DNA from: Sinorhizobium terangae
Lineage (GTDB): Bacteria > Pseudomonadota > Alphaproteobacteria > Rhizobiales > Rhizobiaceae
Assembly: GCF_009601505.1 (NCBI RefSeq)
Contig: NZ_WITC01000036.1
Span: 466,127 to 530,126, forward strand
Direction of reading: 5' to 3'
Length of the DNA stretch: 64,000 bases
Shown: piece by piece, positions 8,507-17,212 of the stretch
Position numbering within the stretch: the stretch's first letter is position 1
How the letters are laid out: each line of letters begins with the position of its first letter
Notes under the pieces: generated by a model
Told to the model about the DNA's origin: nothing
The model's input: only the letters and a program-made list of their open reading frames with translations
Database searches by the model: none
Made by a program: the position numbers and the translations under genes

Positions 8507-8810
8507 ATTTCATCTTCCCGTCGCGTTTCGAACAGACGGCATCTCGTCCGGACGCGCCCTGTCGTGTTTCCTCGGTCATAGAGGCGTCCCTACTGCCGGA
8601 AACACGGAAGTTTGCCAAGTCCTGCTGAGATGTCGAAGCCAAAAGCGCTTCAACTTTTCAGATTTATGCCTCTGCAGCGCACGCGTCATCAAGACGCGTG
8701 AGGTCGCTGCAGGACTTTGAATTGCTGCATAACTTTGTCCTCAAATCGGTTCCGATTTAAGGAATTATGCAGTAGAGCTTGCACGACAACGCCGAACATA
8801 AGGAATTCCG
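8507..8810. other. 304-bp gap between LOG gene and dapD
   Basis: This gap holds the divergent promoter regions of the LOG gene and dapD and, at 8672-8775, a full RIME-like repeat. No open frame in it looks real. AAGGAATTCCG just before 8811 is the dapD ribosome binding site. Confidence 0.6.
8672..8775 (+). repeat. RIME-like intergenic repeat, copy 2 (forward orientation)
   Basis: 104 bp. Palindrome 1 pairs CTGCAGCG with CGCTGCAG around ACGCGTC/GACGCGT. After ACTTTGAATTG, palindrome 2 pairs CTGCATAA with TTATGCAG around AAATCGG/CCGATTT. This is the cleanest copy in the window. It ends 35 bp upstream of the dapD start, so it probably lies within or next to the dapD leader. Confidence 0.75.
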
Positions 8811-9668
8811 ATGACGACCCACGACCTTGCCTCCCTGTCGCAGACCATCGAGACCGCCTTCGACAATCGCGAAGCCGTCAATACCGGCACGCGCGGCGCG
8901 GTCCGCGAAGCGGTCGAAGCGGCGCTGAACCTGCTCGATAGCGGCAAGGCCCGCGTCGCCGAACGCGGCAAGGACGGCACCTGGACCGTCAATCAGTGGC
9001 TGAAGAAGGCCGTCCTTCTGTCCTTCCGCCTGAACCCGATGGAGCTCGTCAAGGGCGGTCCCGGCGAGTCGGTCTGGTGGGACAAGGTTCCCTCCAAGTT
9101 CGACGGCTGGAGCGTCAACGAGTTCGAGAAGGCCGGCTTCCGCGCGGTTCCGAACTGCGTCGTCCGCCGCTCGGCCTATATTGCGCCGAACGCGATCCTG
9201 ATGCCGTCCTTCGTCAACCTCGGCGCCTATGTTGGCGAGGGCACGATGGTTGATACCTGGGCAACCGTCGGTTCCTGTGCCCAGATCGGCAAGAACGTGC
9301 ACCTTTCCGGTGGCGTCGGCATCGGCGGCGTACTGGAGCCAATGCAGGCAGGACCGACGATCATCGAGGACAATTGCTTCATCGGCGCCCGCTCGGAAGT
9401 GGTCGAAGGCTGCATCGTGCGCGAAGGCTCGGTTCTCGGCATGGGCGTCTTCATCGGCAAGTCGACCAAGATCGTCGATCGCGCGACAGGCGAAGTGACC
9501 TACGGCGAAGTGCCGCCCTATTCCGTCGTCGTGGCGGGCTCGATGCCGTCCGGCTCGACCATGGCGAACGGCCAGCCGGCGCCGAACCTCTATTGCGCGG
9601 TCATCGTCAAGCGTGTCGACGAGAAGACGCGCGCCAAGACCGGCATCAACGAACTGCTCAGAGACTGA
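8811..9668 (+). CDS. dapD: 2,3,4,5-tetrahydropyridine-2,6-dicarboxylate N-succinyltransferase
   Basis: A 285-residue left-handed beta-helix acyltransferase that succinylates tetrahydrodipicolinate in the succinylase branch of diaminopimelate and lysine synthesis. The hexapeptide-repeat region spans about residues 125-235, with [23 protein letters not shown] and [10 protein letters not shown] segments typical of DapD. Length matches the family. AAGGA precedes the ATG at a good distance. The next gene starts 4 bp after its stop codon. The partner desuccinylase gene dapE lies 11 kb downstream at 20570. Confidence 0.97.
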   Translation: MTTHDLASLSQTIETAFDNREAVNTGTRGAVREAVEAALNLLDSGKARVAERGKDGTWTVNQWLKKAVLLSFRLNPMELVKGGPGESVWWDKVPSKFDGWSVNEFEKAGFRAVPNCVVRRSAYIAPNAILMPSFVNLGAYVGEGTMVDTWATVGSCAQIGKNVHLSGGVGIGGVLEPMQAGPTIIEDNCFIGARSEVVEGCIVREGSVLGMGVFIGKSTKIVDRATGEVTYGEVPPYSVVVAGSMPSGSTMANGQPAPNLYCAVIVKRVDEKTRAKTGINELLRD

Positions 9669-9672
9669 TGCG

Positions 9673-10056
9673 ATGGCCGAGGAGGGGCAACAGCCGAGCA
9701 TGACCTGGCTGTTCTTCAGCCCCTCCGGCCGCATCGGCCGCCTCCCCTTCTTCCTTTCCTGGCTTTTCTGGTTCCTCGTCGGCGGCGTCTTCCTCATGCA
9801 GATGCTGAAGAACGAAACCGAGGACACCGCATTGGCGCTCTGGACACTGGCGCTCATCGTGTCCGGCGTCCTTTCGACCGTTTCCATCGCGATGCTGGCG
9901 ATCAAGCGCCTGCATGACATCGGCTATCCCGGCCCGCTAGCGCTCTGCCTTTTCATTCCGGTGCTGAGCCCGATCGTGTTCATCGCCCTCTGTCTGTGGC
10001 CAGGCACGAAGGGCCAGAACGAGTTCGGCGGCCCCAACAACGGTCCCGGACACTAA
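9673..10056 (+). CDS. DUF805 membrane protein
   Basis: A 127-residue integral membrane protein of the DUF805 family, with the family-typical opening (FFSPSGRIGRLPFFLSWL) and about four hydrophobic segments. The last part, with GQNEFGGPN near the C-terminus, is also characteristic. Function is unknown. The ATG at 9673 lies 4 bp after the dapD stop codon, so the two genes are probably cotranscribed. No enzymatic residues are evident. Confidence 0.87.
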   Translation: MAEEGQQPSMTWLFFSPSGRIGRLPFFLSWLFWFLVGGVFLMQMLKNETEDTALALWTLALIVSGVLSTVSIAMLAIKRLHDIGYPGPLALCLFIPVLSPIVFIALCLWPGTKGQNEFGGPNNGPGH

Positions 10057-10208
10057 AGATTCCGCCTGTACATGAGCGCTTCCGCCGCGTATGTAGCGCG
10101 CCATGAACAGGCCCGCGACGTGTTGGCCGCGGCAATTGACGCCTGATGACGACCTGATCCAAATCCGCTCGTCTGTCGGCGTGAAGACCGAAATCCGAAA
10201 GACAAGAT

Positions 10209-12089
10209 ATGACTGAGTTCGAAGGGATCGCGCCCGCGATCGCCGAGGCATTGGCAAGACGCGGTTACAACGAGCTGACGCCGGTACAGAAGGCGATGCT
10301 CGATCCAGCGCTCGATGGCGCGGACGCGCTGGTTTCGGCCCAGACCGGGTCCGGCAAGACCGTGGCCTTCGGCCTTGCGCTTGCGCCGACGCTCCTCAAT
10401 GGCGCAGAGCGTTTTAGCGCAGCCGGCGCACCGCTCGCGCTCGTCATTGCGCCCACACGCGAACTGGCGCTGCAGGTGAAGCGCGAACTCGACTGGCTCT
10501 ACGAGGTGGCGGGCGCGACCATCGCCTCCTGCGTCGGCGGCATGGATATCCGCAGCGAACGGCGCGCGCTCGAACGCGGCGCCCACATCGTCGTCGGCAC
10601 GCCGGGACGGCTTTGCGACCACATCCGCCGGGATTCGCTCGACATCTCGGCGCTCCGCGCCGTCGTGCTCGATGAGGCCGACGAGATGCTGGACCTCGGC
10701 TTTCGCGAGGATCTGGAGTTCATCCTCGAAGCCGCGCCTCAAGACCGGCGCACGCTGATGTTCTCGGCGACCGTGCCGCGCTCGATCGCAACGCTTGCGA
10801 AAAATTACCAGCGCGATGCCATACGCATCAGCACCGCATCGGAACAGAAGCAGCATGGCGATATCGAATATCGCTCACTGCTCGTCACGCCGAGCGACCG
10901 CGAGAACGCAATCATCAACGTGCTTCGCTACTACGAGGCACGAAACGCGATCGTCTTCTGCTCCACCCGCGCTGCGGTCAATCACCTGACGGCCCGCTTC
11001 AACAATCGCGGCTTCTCTGTCGTGGCGCTATCCGGCGAACTCAGCCAGAACGAACGCACCCATGCGCTGCAGGCGATGCGCGACGGACGTGCCCGCGTCT
11101 GCATCGCGACGGATGTTGCGGCACGTGGCATCGACCTGCCGGGACTGGAACTGGTGGTCCACGCCGATCTGCCGACCAATCCCGAGACCTTGCTGCATCG
11201 AAGCGGGCGTACGGGTCGTGCGGGCCAGAAGGGCGTCAGCGCGCTGATCGTCCCCGTCAATGCACGCCGCAAGGCCGAAAGGCTCTTGGAAAATGCGCGC
11301 ATCACCGCGACCTGGGCAAAGCCGCCGTCAGCGGACGAGGTTATGAGCCGTGACGACGAGCGCATCGTCGCCGATACGGCGTTCGACGAGCCGCTGCGCG
11401 AGGACGAACAGGCGATCGTGCGGGCTCTGATCGACCGTCACGGCGCAGAGAAGGTGGCAGCCGCCTTCGTGCGGCAGTTCCGTTCCGGTCGCTCGGCGCC
11501 GGAAGATCTCGCCGATGTTTCTCTCGCGGACGACCGCAGGAAAGGGCGGCGCGATGCCGCTCCGACGACCCGCGATGATTTCGGCGCACCGCGCGCCGAC
11601 TTCACGGAGGGTAGCTGGTTTTCGCTCTCGGTCGGCCGCAAGCAGAATGCCGAACCGCGCTGGCTGATCCCGATGCTGTGCCGTCATGGCAAGCTTTCAA
11701 AGCGCGATATCGGCGCGATCCGGATGCAGCCGGAAGAGACCTATGTGGAACTGACGGCCGAAGGCGCCGAACGCTTCCTCTCGGCAATCGGTCCGAGCCG
11801 GACGCTCGAAAAGGGCATTCGCGTGAAGCCGCTCGCGGGTACCCCGGATCTGTCCCAGCCGCGGCAGGAAAAGCCCGAATTCGCGAAGAAGCGGACCGCC
11901 GACGCAGCACGCGAGGATTTCAAACCGAAGCGCAAGTTCGAAAAGAAGCCGGCCTTTGCCGAGGAGACACGCCTTGAGAAGCGGGACGACAAACCCCGCG
12001 GCAAGAAGGGCAAGCCGGGAGCGCAAAAGGACGCTGGCGGCTTCAAACCCAAAGCGAAACGCGCCAACGCCAAGAACAGGCAATACTAA
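10209..12089 (+). CDS. DEAD-box ATP-dependent RNA helicase
   Basis: A 626-residue DEAD-box helicase. The Q motif lies near residues 8-28, Walker A AQTGSGKT is at 44-51, and PTRELALQV, GTPGRL, DEADEML, SAT, ATDVAARGIDLPGL and HRSGRTGRAG follow in order. A DbpA-type RNA-binding domain sits at about residues 470-545 (SWFSLSVGRKQNAEPRW). The last 70 residues are a Lys/Arg-rich, likely disordered tail. It should remodel RNA duplexes during ribosome assembly or at low temperature. It resembles CsdA/DeaD in architecture, but the exact orthologue is not certain. A 9-bp hairpin lies just after the stop codon. Confidence 0.93.
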   Translation: MTEFEGIAPAIAEALARRGYNELTPVQKAMLDPALDGADALVSAQTGSGKTVAFGLALAPTLLNGAERFSAAGAPLALVIAPTRELALQVKRELDWLYEVAGATIASCVGGMDIRSERRALERGAHIVVGTPGRLCDHIRRDSLDISALRAVVLDEADEMLDLGFREDLEFILEAAPQDRRTLMFSATVPRSIATLAKNYQRDAIRISTASEQKQHGDIEYRSLLVTPSDRENAIINVLRYYEARNAIVFCSTRAAVNHLTARFNNRGFSVVALSGELSQNERTHALQAMRDGRARVCIATDVAARGIDLPGLELVVHADLPTNPETLLHRSGRTGRAGQKGVSALIVPVNARRKAERLLENARITATWAKPPSADEVMSRDDERIVADTAFDEPLREDEQAIVRALIDRHGAEKVAAAFVRQFRSGRSAPEDLADVSLADDRRKGRRDAAPTTRDDFGAPRADFTEGSWFSLSVGRKQNAEPRWLIPMLCRHGKLSKRDIGAIRMQPEETYVELTAEGAERFLSAIGPSRTLEKGIRVKPLAGTPDLSQPRQEKPEFAKKRTADAAREDFKPKRKFEKKPAFAEETRLEKRDDKPRGKKGKPGAQKDAGGFKPKAKRANAKNRQY

Positions 12090-12115
12090 TCACCGTGGTT
12101 TTGGGCCCGCGTTGT

Positions 12116-12136
12116 CTGCTGCCACCTTGGCAGCAG
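12116..12136 (+). terminator. Hairpin after the helicase gene
   Basis: CTGCTGCCA and TGGCAGCAG form a perfect 9-bp stem with a 3-nt loop, 27 bp after the stop codon. There is no T-tract. Confidence 0.4.
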
Positions 12137-12380
12137 CGCGCCTGGCCTCCTCCGGACGCCGTGGAGCGTAACGGCGAGGCATGCGAAAGCGTTTGCATTC
12201 CTCGAGCATTTCCCGATGAGTGCCAGCACTGCGTGTACCTCAGCGATATTATTCTCCAAAAGCGGTAAATCACGCCGCGGACATTCTTTTTGCGGATCGT
12301 TCCCGCACGTTTCCTCCTCGAAAACCGCCACGATTGCGCTATTCTGCGCGAAACAATCGCCAGCCGCAAAGGAGCAGACC

Positions 12381-13040
12381 ATGGGCCTCCGTATCAACCA
12401 AACCGCCCCAGATTTCACCGCCGAGACCACGCAGGGCACGATCAATTTCCATGAATGGATCGGCGACGGCTGGGCCGTTCTCTTTTCCCATCCGAAGAAT
12501 TTCACACCCGTGTGCACCACCGAACTTGGCGCCATGGCCGGAATAGAGAACGAGTTCCGCAAGCGCGGCGTCAAGATCATCGGCATCTCGGTCGATCCGG
12601 TGGAAAGCCACAGCAAGTGGAAGAACGACATCAAGGTCGCAACCGGTTTCGACGTCGAATACCCGCTGATCGGCGACAAGGACCTCAAGGTGGCCAAACT
12701 CTACGACATGCTGCCGGCTGATGCCGGCGAAACGTCGGAAGGCCGCACACCGGCCGACAATGCCACCGTGCGCTCGGTCTACGTCATCGGCCCGGACAAG
12801 AAGATCAAGCTGATCCTCACCTACCCGATGACCACCGGCCGCAATTTCAACGAGATCCTGCGTGCGATCGACTCGATCCAACTGACCGCCAAGCACCAGG
12901 TTGCGACGCCGGCGAACTGGCAACAGGGCGAGGACGTCATCATTACCGCTGCCGTATCCAACGAGGACGCGATCCAGCGTTTCGGCTCCTTCGACACGAT
13001 CTTGCCTTATCTCCGGAAGACGAAGCAACCGACCGCGTAA
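12381..13040 (+). CDS. 1-Cys peroxiredoxin (Prx6 type)
   Basis: A 219-residue peroxiredoxin. The peroxidatic cysteine is Cys45 in FTPVCTTELG, and it is the only cysteine in the protein, so it is a 1-Cys enzyme that must be reduced by an external thiol. The long C-terminal dimerisation part (from about residue 150) is that of the Prx6/AhpC-like group rather than BCP. It should reduce hydrogen peroxide and alkyl hydroperoxides in the cytoplasm. AAAGGAG lies at a proper distance before the ATG at 12381, which rules out the longer in-frame start. The 291-bp region upstream carries only the helicase hairpin and presumably the promoter. Confidence 0.94.
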   Translation: MGLRINQTAPDFTAETTQGTINFHEWIGDGWAVLFSHPKNFTPVCTTELGAMAGIENEFRKRGVKIIGISVDPVESHSKWKNDIKVATGFDVEYPLIGDKDLKVAKLYDMLPADAGETSEGRTPADNATVRSVYVIGPDKKIKLILTYPMTTGRNFNEILRAIDSIQLTAKHQVATPANWQQGEDVIITAAVSNEDAIQRFGSFDTILPYLRKTKQPTA

Positions 13041-13071
13041 CACCTGCAAACTCGTAGCGGCGCTGAATAAA

Positions 13072-13108
13072 TGGCCCATGAAACGTTCACCCGGCGCTTC
13101 ATGGGCCA
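13072..13108. terminator. Bidirectional hairpin between peroxiredoxin and SMR genes
   Basis: TGGCCCATGAA and TTCATGGGCCA form an 11-bp perfect stem with a 15-nt loop between two convergent genes. No T-tract is present on either side. Confidence 0.5.
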
Positions 13109-13132
13109 CGGGCTATCGAAGGCCAAGCTGGT

Positions 13133-13450
13133 TCAAGCCTCCAGAAACCGCAGCCCTGCGACCGCGACGATGATCATGGCGATGCAGACGAGGCGAAGCC
13201 AGGATACCGGATCGCCGAAAAGAACGATGCCAAGCACGGTGATGCCCACCGATCCGATGCCGGTCCAGGCAGCATAGGCGGTGCCCGCTGGCAGTTCCCG
13301 CATCGCGATCGTCAAGAGATAGACACTGGCGAGTGCCGCGACCACACCGATGATGCTTGGAACAAGCCGCGTCCAGCCCTCGGCATATTTGAGCGCAAGC
13401 CCCATGGCGATTTCGACGGCGCTCGCTGCCAGCAACGTGATCCATGCCAT
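13133..13450 (-). CDS. Small multidrug resistance (SMR/SugE-like) transporter
   Basis: A 105-residue four-helix SMR protein. The essential membrane glutamate is Glu13 in AASAVEIAMG, equivalent to Glu14 of EmrE. Helix 3 contains the AYAAWTGIGSVG signature. It probably works as an antiparallel dimer exporting quaternary ammonium or guanidinium-type cations against protons. Start 13450 (MAWI) is chosen because it gives the usual length and has GGAG 9 bp upstream; an ATG at 13462 is also in frame. It diverges from the broken HxlR regulator gene, a common arrangement for a transporter and its repressor. Confidence 0.88.
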   Translation of the reverse strand: MAWITLLAASAVEIAMGLALKYAEGWTRLVPSIIGVVAALASVYLLTIAMRELPAGTAYAAWTGIGSVGITVLGIVLFGDPVSWLRLVCIAMIIVAVAGLRFLEA

Positions 13451-13526
13451 TGGCATCTCCATCCAGATTTTTGAATCTCTGGACCCAATCTGGTAGCGTA
13501 GGCACCAAAGGACAATTACGCACCTT

Positions 13527-13936
13527 TTGGTAACTATGAAAATGTCTTCAGAGCCGGCAGAGAATTCCGAGACCTCGGCGCCGAGCGTCTTCGATCCGAC
13601 GTGCTCCTCCCGTCACGCGCTGGAGCTTGTCGCCAGCAAATGGGCGATGCTGATCATCTCCGCTCTTGATCAGGGGCCGATGCGCAATGCCGCGCTGATG
13701 CGCAAGCTTGGCGACGTGTCGCAGAAGATGCTGACGCAGACGCTCAAAGAACTGGAGCGCAACGACTGGTGATCCGCGACGACAAGCAGACCGTGCCGCC
13801 ACATGTCGAATATCGCCTGAGCGCGGTCGGGCGGTCGCTGAGCGATACGCTTGTGGTCCTCGATCGCTGGGCTGAAACGCATTTCGGCGAACTCGATGCC
13901 GCGCGCGAGCGCTATGATGCGGAACGCCGCGATTGA
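13527..13936 (+). pseudogene. HxlR-family transcriptional regulator, frameshifted
   Basis: The first frame (13527-13772) encodes the HxlR winged-helix start (CSSRHALELVASKWAMLII, then LKELERN) and hits a stop at codon 82. The next frame continues with LVIRDDKQTVPPHVEYRL and family-typical C-terminal sequence to a stop at 13936. Adding one base near 13764, which turns GA back into GGA, restores ELERNGLVIRDD and a 136-residue protein, the usual HxlR size. It is therefore either a recent single-base deletion or a sequencing error. The intact protein would bind DNA as a dimer, probably regulating the divergent SMR gene. Confidence 0.85.
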
Positions 13937-13969
13937 GCTGTGGGGGATACCACGTCAAGCTCGATTGGC

Positions 13970-14881
13970 CTACTCGCCATCCATCTGCGACTGTGCGATC
14001 ACCTTCACCGCCCAATCAGCGAAAACCCGCAGTCGACTGCTCAAATGCCGGTTGGGTGGATAGACGAGATAGATCGGCGCCGGTTCGATCTGCCAATCAT
14101 TGAGCACCGGCCTCATCGCACCGGTCCGCAAATCGTCGCGCACCATGAAGCGTGGTGCCTGGACGACTCCGAGCCCGGCCCGCGCGGCGGCAAGATAGGT
14201 CGTCGCTTCGTTTGCCGCGACTGCGTAACGGCCTTTGACTTCGATCTCCTCGTTTCCTCGCTTGAAATGAATCGGCATCGGCTGCCCGGTCTGCGGCCGG
14301 AAATAGCCGACGACATAGCAATTCCTCTCGAGGTCGGCCGGATGCTGCGGCGTTGAGTGGCGATCGAGATAGGCTGGCGACGCACAGGTGATGAAGCTCA
14401 TTTCCGTAATGCGCCGGGCGATCAGCGACTGGTCGGTCAGCGTGCCCACGCGGATCGCACAATCGACGTTTTCGGCGACATAGTCGATGGTCCGATCCGA
14501 AACCCCGAGGTCGATCTGGATGTCGGGGTATTTCTTGTGGAACTCGGGGAGCGCGGGAAGGATGACGAGATTGGCGATCGCACTCGCCATTTCAACCCGC
14601 AGCCGCCCCTTCGGGAGGCTCTGCGCGCTCGACAGGCTGCCGTCCAGTTCGTCGAGATCGGAAACAAGGCGTGCCGCGCGCTCGTAATAGAGTGCGCCAT
14701 CCGGTGTCACCAGGACGCGCCGCGTCGTGCGGTTGAGCAATTTGGTGCTTAAGTGCGCTTCCAACCCCTGGATGAGGTTAGTCACCGTCGCCTTCGGCAT
14801 ATTGAGCGATACGGATGCCCGGGTAAAATTGCCGGTCTCCACCACTCGAAGAAAAGCGCGCATGGCCGTGAGCTGGTCCAT
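13970..14881 (-). CDS. LysR-family transcriptional regulator
   Basis: A 303-residue LysR regulator. The winged helix-turn-helix occupies residues 1-60 ([22 protein letters not shown] and the recognition helix [12 protein letters not shown]), followed by a substrate-binding domain at about 88-295. ATG at 14881 is preferred to the TTG six bases upstream. It diverges from the pseudo-esterase/RND efflux genes across 121 bp that contain repeats (see 14891-14940). LysR proteins often control the divergent operon in response to a small ligand, so it is the likely regulator of the pump. This is inference from position. Confidence 0.92.
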   Translation of the reverse strand: MDQLTAMRAFLRVVETGNFTRASVSLNMPKATVTNLIQGLEAHLSTKLLNRTTRRVLVTPDGALYYERAARLVSDLDELDGSLSSAQSLPKGRLRVEMASAIANLVILPALPEFHKKYPDIQIDLGVSDRTIDYVAENVDCAIRVGTLTDQSLIARRITEMSFITCASPAYLDRHSTPQHPADLERNCYVVGYFRPQTGQPMPIHFKRGNEEIEVKGRYAVAANEATTYLAAARAGLGVVQAPRFMVRDDLRTGAMRPVLNDWQIEPAPIYLVYPPNRHLSSRLRVFADWAVKVIAQSQMDGE

Positions 14882-14890
14882 TTTCAATAA

Positions 14891-14940
14891 CCGAATTGTT
14901 CGAAATACCGAATAGTGTAGTCAGAACCCGCCGACTATTC
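14891..14940. promoter_or_regulatory. Candidate LysR operator region
   Basis: Within the divergent intergenic region, CCGAAT occurs twice 17 bp apart (14891 and 14908). GAATAGT (14910-14916) and ACTATTC (14934-14940) also form an inverted repeat. Such spaced repeats suit a LysR tetramer site serving both promoters. Binding is inferred, not shown. Confidence 0.4.
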
Positions 14941-15002
14941 CAGACGAAAGACAATGTTATGCTGCAAACATCGCGGGCTGTCCCTCATCTAGGGATTGCC
15001 CT

Positions 15003-15848
15003 ATGGTTGAGACAAGAGAGATGAACGCGCATTTTACCGAAGAGACGATGCAGACGACCCACGGGGCGTGCCGCGCGCGCGTCTACCGCGGCGCGTCCTT
15101 GCTCGTTCCGCCTCCGGTCGTGCTTCATTTTCACGGCGGGTCCTTCGTCGGGGAATCGGTCGCGGCCGGCGAGAAAGTTGCGAGCGCGCTTGCCGCCGCC
15201 GGGGCTGTGGTCGTTTCGCCGGAATACCCTTCGGCATGCTTGAGCCCGTTCCCGGCGGCGCTCGAGGCCTCGTACGCCATGCTGTCGTCGATGCGCAGCC
15301 GCTGTCCGCAGTTTGCGAACAAGAAGTCCATGCTGTTCATTGCCGGCGAGGAAGCGGGCGGAAATCTCGCGGCCGGCCTGGCGCTGATGGCGCGCGACCA
15401 GTTCCTCCCGGATCTCAAGGGGCAGATCCTGCTGTCGCCGTTGCTCGATCCCTGCATGGCCACCGCTTCGTTCCGGAAGTACTGTCCCCAGACTTCGGTG
15501 CAGTCGATCGCTGATGGCTGGCAACGCTACCTCGGCGAACGTAGCGGACTGACGCATCCTTATGCGGCGCCCGGCCATTGCACGCGACTGGGCGGGCTGG
15601 TTCCCGCCCTCGTCATCACCAGCGAGCAATGTCCGATGCGCGACGAAACGGAAGCCTATGCAGAGCGGCTTCGCAAGGCCAGCGTCCCGGTAGAAATGCA
15701 CGTCCTGCCGGGGGGCGCCGCCTGGCTGCCTGCCAACACCTCGTCGCAGGAAAGCTGGCCTGCGCAAGAACAGACGATATCCGGCATTTTCTCCCGCTTC
15801 TTCCAGAAAGCGGGGGCGAGGCCAAAATCGCAGATGAAAACGAACTAG
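15003..15848 (+). CDS. Alpha/beta-hydrolase (HSL family) lacking the catalytic triad
   Basis: A 281-residue protein that aligns by eye to the hormone-sensitive-lipase-like esterases. The oxyanion-hole HGG is intact (His44-Gly46), and PFPAALEASYAML, GGNLAAGLALMARD and RDETEAYAERL are typical. The nucleophile motif GDSAGG reads GEEAGG, with Glu117 in place of Ser. The acid position DPLRDE reads CPMRDE (Cys210), and the GMIHGF histidine position reads GGAAWL (Ala240). It is therefore probably not an esterase. It ends 29 bp before the RND adaptor gene and should be in the same operon. No leader peptide is visible. An ATG at 15021 has a slightly better ribosome site than the one at 15003. Confidence 0.82.
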   Translation: MVETREMNAHFTEETMQTTHGACRARVYRGASLLVPPPVVLHFHGGSFVGESVAAGEKVASALAAAGAVVVSPEYPSACLSPFPAALEASYAMLSSMRSRCPQFANKKSMLFIAGEEAGGNLAAGLALMARDQFLPDLKGQILLSPLLDPCMATASFRKYCPQTSVQSIADGWQRYLGERSGLTHPYAAPGHCTRLGGLVPALVITSEQCPMRDETEAYAERLRKASVPVEMHVLPGGAAWLPANTSSQESWPAQEQTISGIFSRFFQKAGARPKSQMKTN

Positions 15849-15877
15849 GCCGGGCTCCCAACCGGCAAGGAGAAAAT

Positions 15878-17080
15878 ATGACGTCGACCGTTACCCGCCG
15901 GGTCCTTTGGGGCGCCGGCCTGAGTATCCTATTGTCCATTGCCGGGGGAACCGCCGTTTTCTTCGGCGTGCCCTATCGGTTCACGGCTGACGCCGCGACC
16001 GACGCGGCCGCGCCGCCGCCAGCCGTGCCTGTCTCGGTTGCGAAGGCAGAATCGCGCCGGATTACCACCTGGGAGAATTTCTCCGGGCGACTCGAGGCGA
16101 TCGAGCGCGTCGAGGTGCGTCCCCGCGTCGGCGGTGCCGTTCTCCAAGCGCATTTCCGTGAAGGCGCGCTGGTGGAGAAGGGTGACCTCCTCGTCACCAT
16201 CGATCCCGAACCCTACGCCGCCGCCGTCGAGCGCGCAGAGGCGCAGGTTGCGGCGGCCGAAGCGCGCGTCGCGTTGGCAAAAACCGAACTCGAACGCGGC
16301 CGCAAGCTGGTTACCACCAGTGCGATCCCGCAAAGCGGAGTCGATCAGCGCCTGAGCGTCTACGACGAAGCGCAGGCGAACGTCCGCTCCGCGAAGGCGG
16401 CTCTGCGTTCGGCGCGGCTGGACCTTCAATATACCGAGGTCCGTGCGCCGATCTCGGGCCGTGTCGGCAGGCTCGAAGTGACGGCCGGCAACCTGGTGGC
16501 CGCCGGCTCTACCTCGCCAGTGCTGACGACGCTCGTCTCGGTCGATCCGATCTATGCGAGTTTCAACGTCAACGAGGAGGTGGTCGCCGCAGCCTTGGCC
16601 AAGCTTTCCGCCTCCGCCGGCAGCAACGCGATCGAGCGCATTCCGGTCGAGATCGGCACTGCCGCCGACCAGGGGACGCCGATCACCGGCCATATCCAGC
16701 TCATCAACAACGAGGTCGACGCCACCACCGGCACGATCCGCGTACGGGCGGCGCTCAACAATGCCGACGGCCGCCTGATCCCCGGTCAGTTCGTCCGCAT
16801 CCGGATCGGCGATCCGGCTCCAACCGAGAAGCTGGTGATCAGCGACCGCGCCATTGGCTCGGACCAGGACAAGAAATTCGTGCTGGTCGTCGGCGCCGAC
16901 AACAAGGTCGAATACCGCCAGGTGACCCTCGGACCGACGGCCGATGGCCTGCGGATCGTCGAAGCCGGGCTGAAGCCGGGCGAGAGCATTGTCGTCAACG
17001 GGCTGCAGCGCGTCCGGCCCGGCGTACTCGTTGCCCCGCAGCCGGCCGAAGAGGCCACGGCCTCGATCGCCAAGCGATAG
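15878..17080 (+). CDS. RND efflux periplasmic adaptor (membrane fusion protein)
   Basis: A 400-residue HlyD/AcrA-type adaptor. An N-terminal membrane anchor (about residues 9-29) is followed by the lipoyl half-motif near VEVRPRVGGAV, a coiled-coil hairpin at about 115-185, and the second lipoyl half near VRAPISGRVG. Beta-barrel and membrane-proximal domains complete it. It links the inner-membrane RND pump to an outer-membrane channel. It is followed by the RND permease after 132 bp, and no outer-membrane factor gene is present, so a TolC-like protein from elsewhere must be used. AAGGAG lies 5 bp before the ATG. Confidence 0.94.
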   Translation: MTSTVTRRVLWGAGLSILLSIAGGTAVFFGVPYRFTADAATDAAAPPPAVPVSVAKAESRRITTWENFSGRLEAIERVEVRPRVGGAVLQAHFREGALVEKGDLLVTIDPEPYAAAVERAEAQVAAAEARVALAKTELERGRKLVTTSAIPQSGVDQRLSVYDEAQANVRSAKAALRSARLDLQYTEVRAPISGRVGRLEVTAGNLVAAGSTSPVLTTLVSVDPIYASFNVNEEVVAAALAKLSASAGSNAIERIPVEIGTAADQGTPITGHIQLINNEVDATTGTIRVRAALNNADGRLIPGQFVRIRIGDPAPTEKLVISDRAIGSDQDKKFVLVVGADNKVEYRQVTLGPTADGLRIVEAGLKPGESIVVNGLQRVRPGVLVAPQPAEEATASIAKR

Positions 17081-17157
17081 TCGAACGCGCCGCCTCGCGC
17101 TCCTTGAGGGGACACGCGGCGGCGCCGACCGAACACCTAACTGCATGCTTCCGCGCT

Positions 17158-17179
17158 CGCGGCGAACATCCTCGCCGCG
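17158..17179 (+). other. Hairpin between adaptor and pump genes
   Basis: CGCGGCGA and TCGCCGCG form an 8-bp stem with a 6-nt loop inside the 132-bp spacer. It could affect mRNA processing or relative expression of adaptor and pump. The role is unknown. Confidence 0.35.
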
Positions 17180-17212
17180 GATGCCTGGCTTTTTGTCCCA
17201 AGGGGGATCGTT

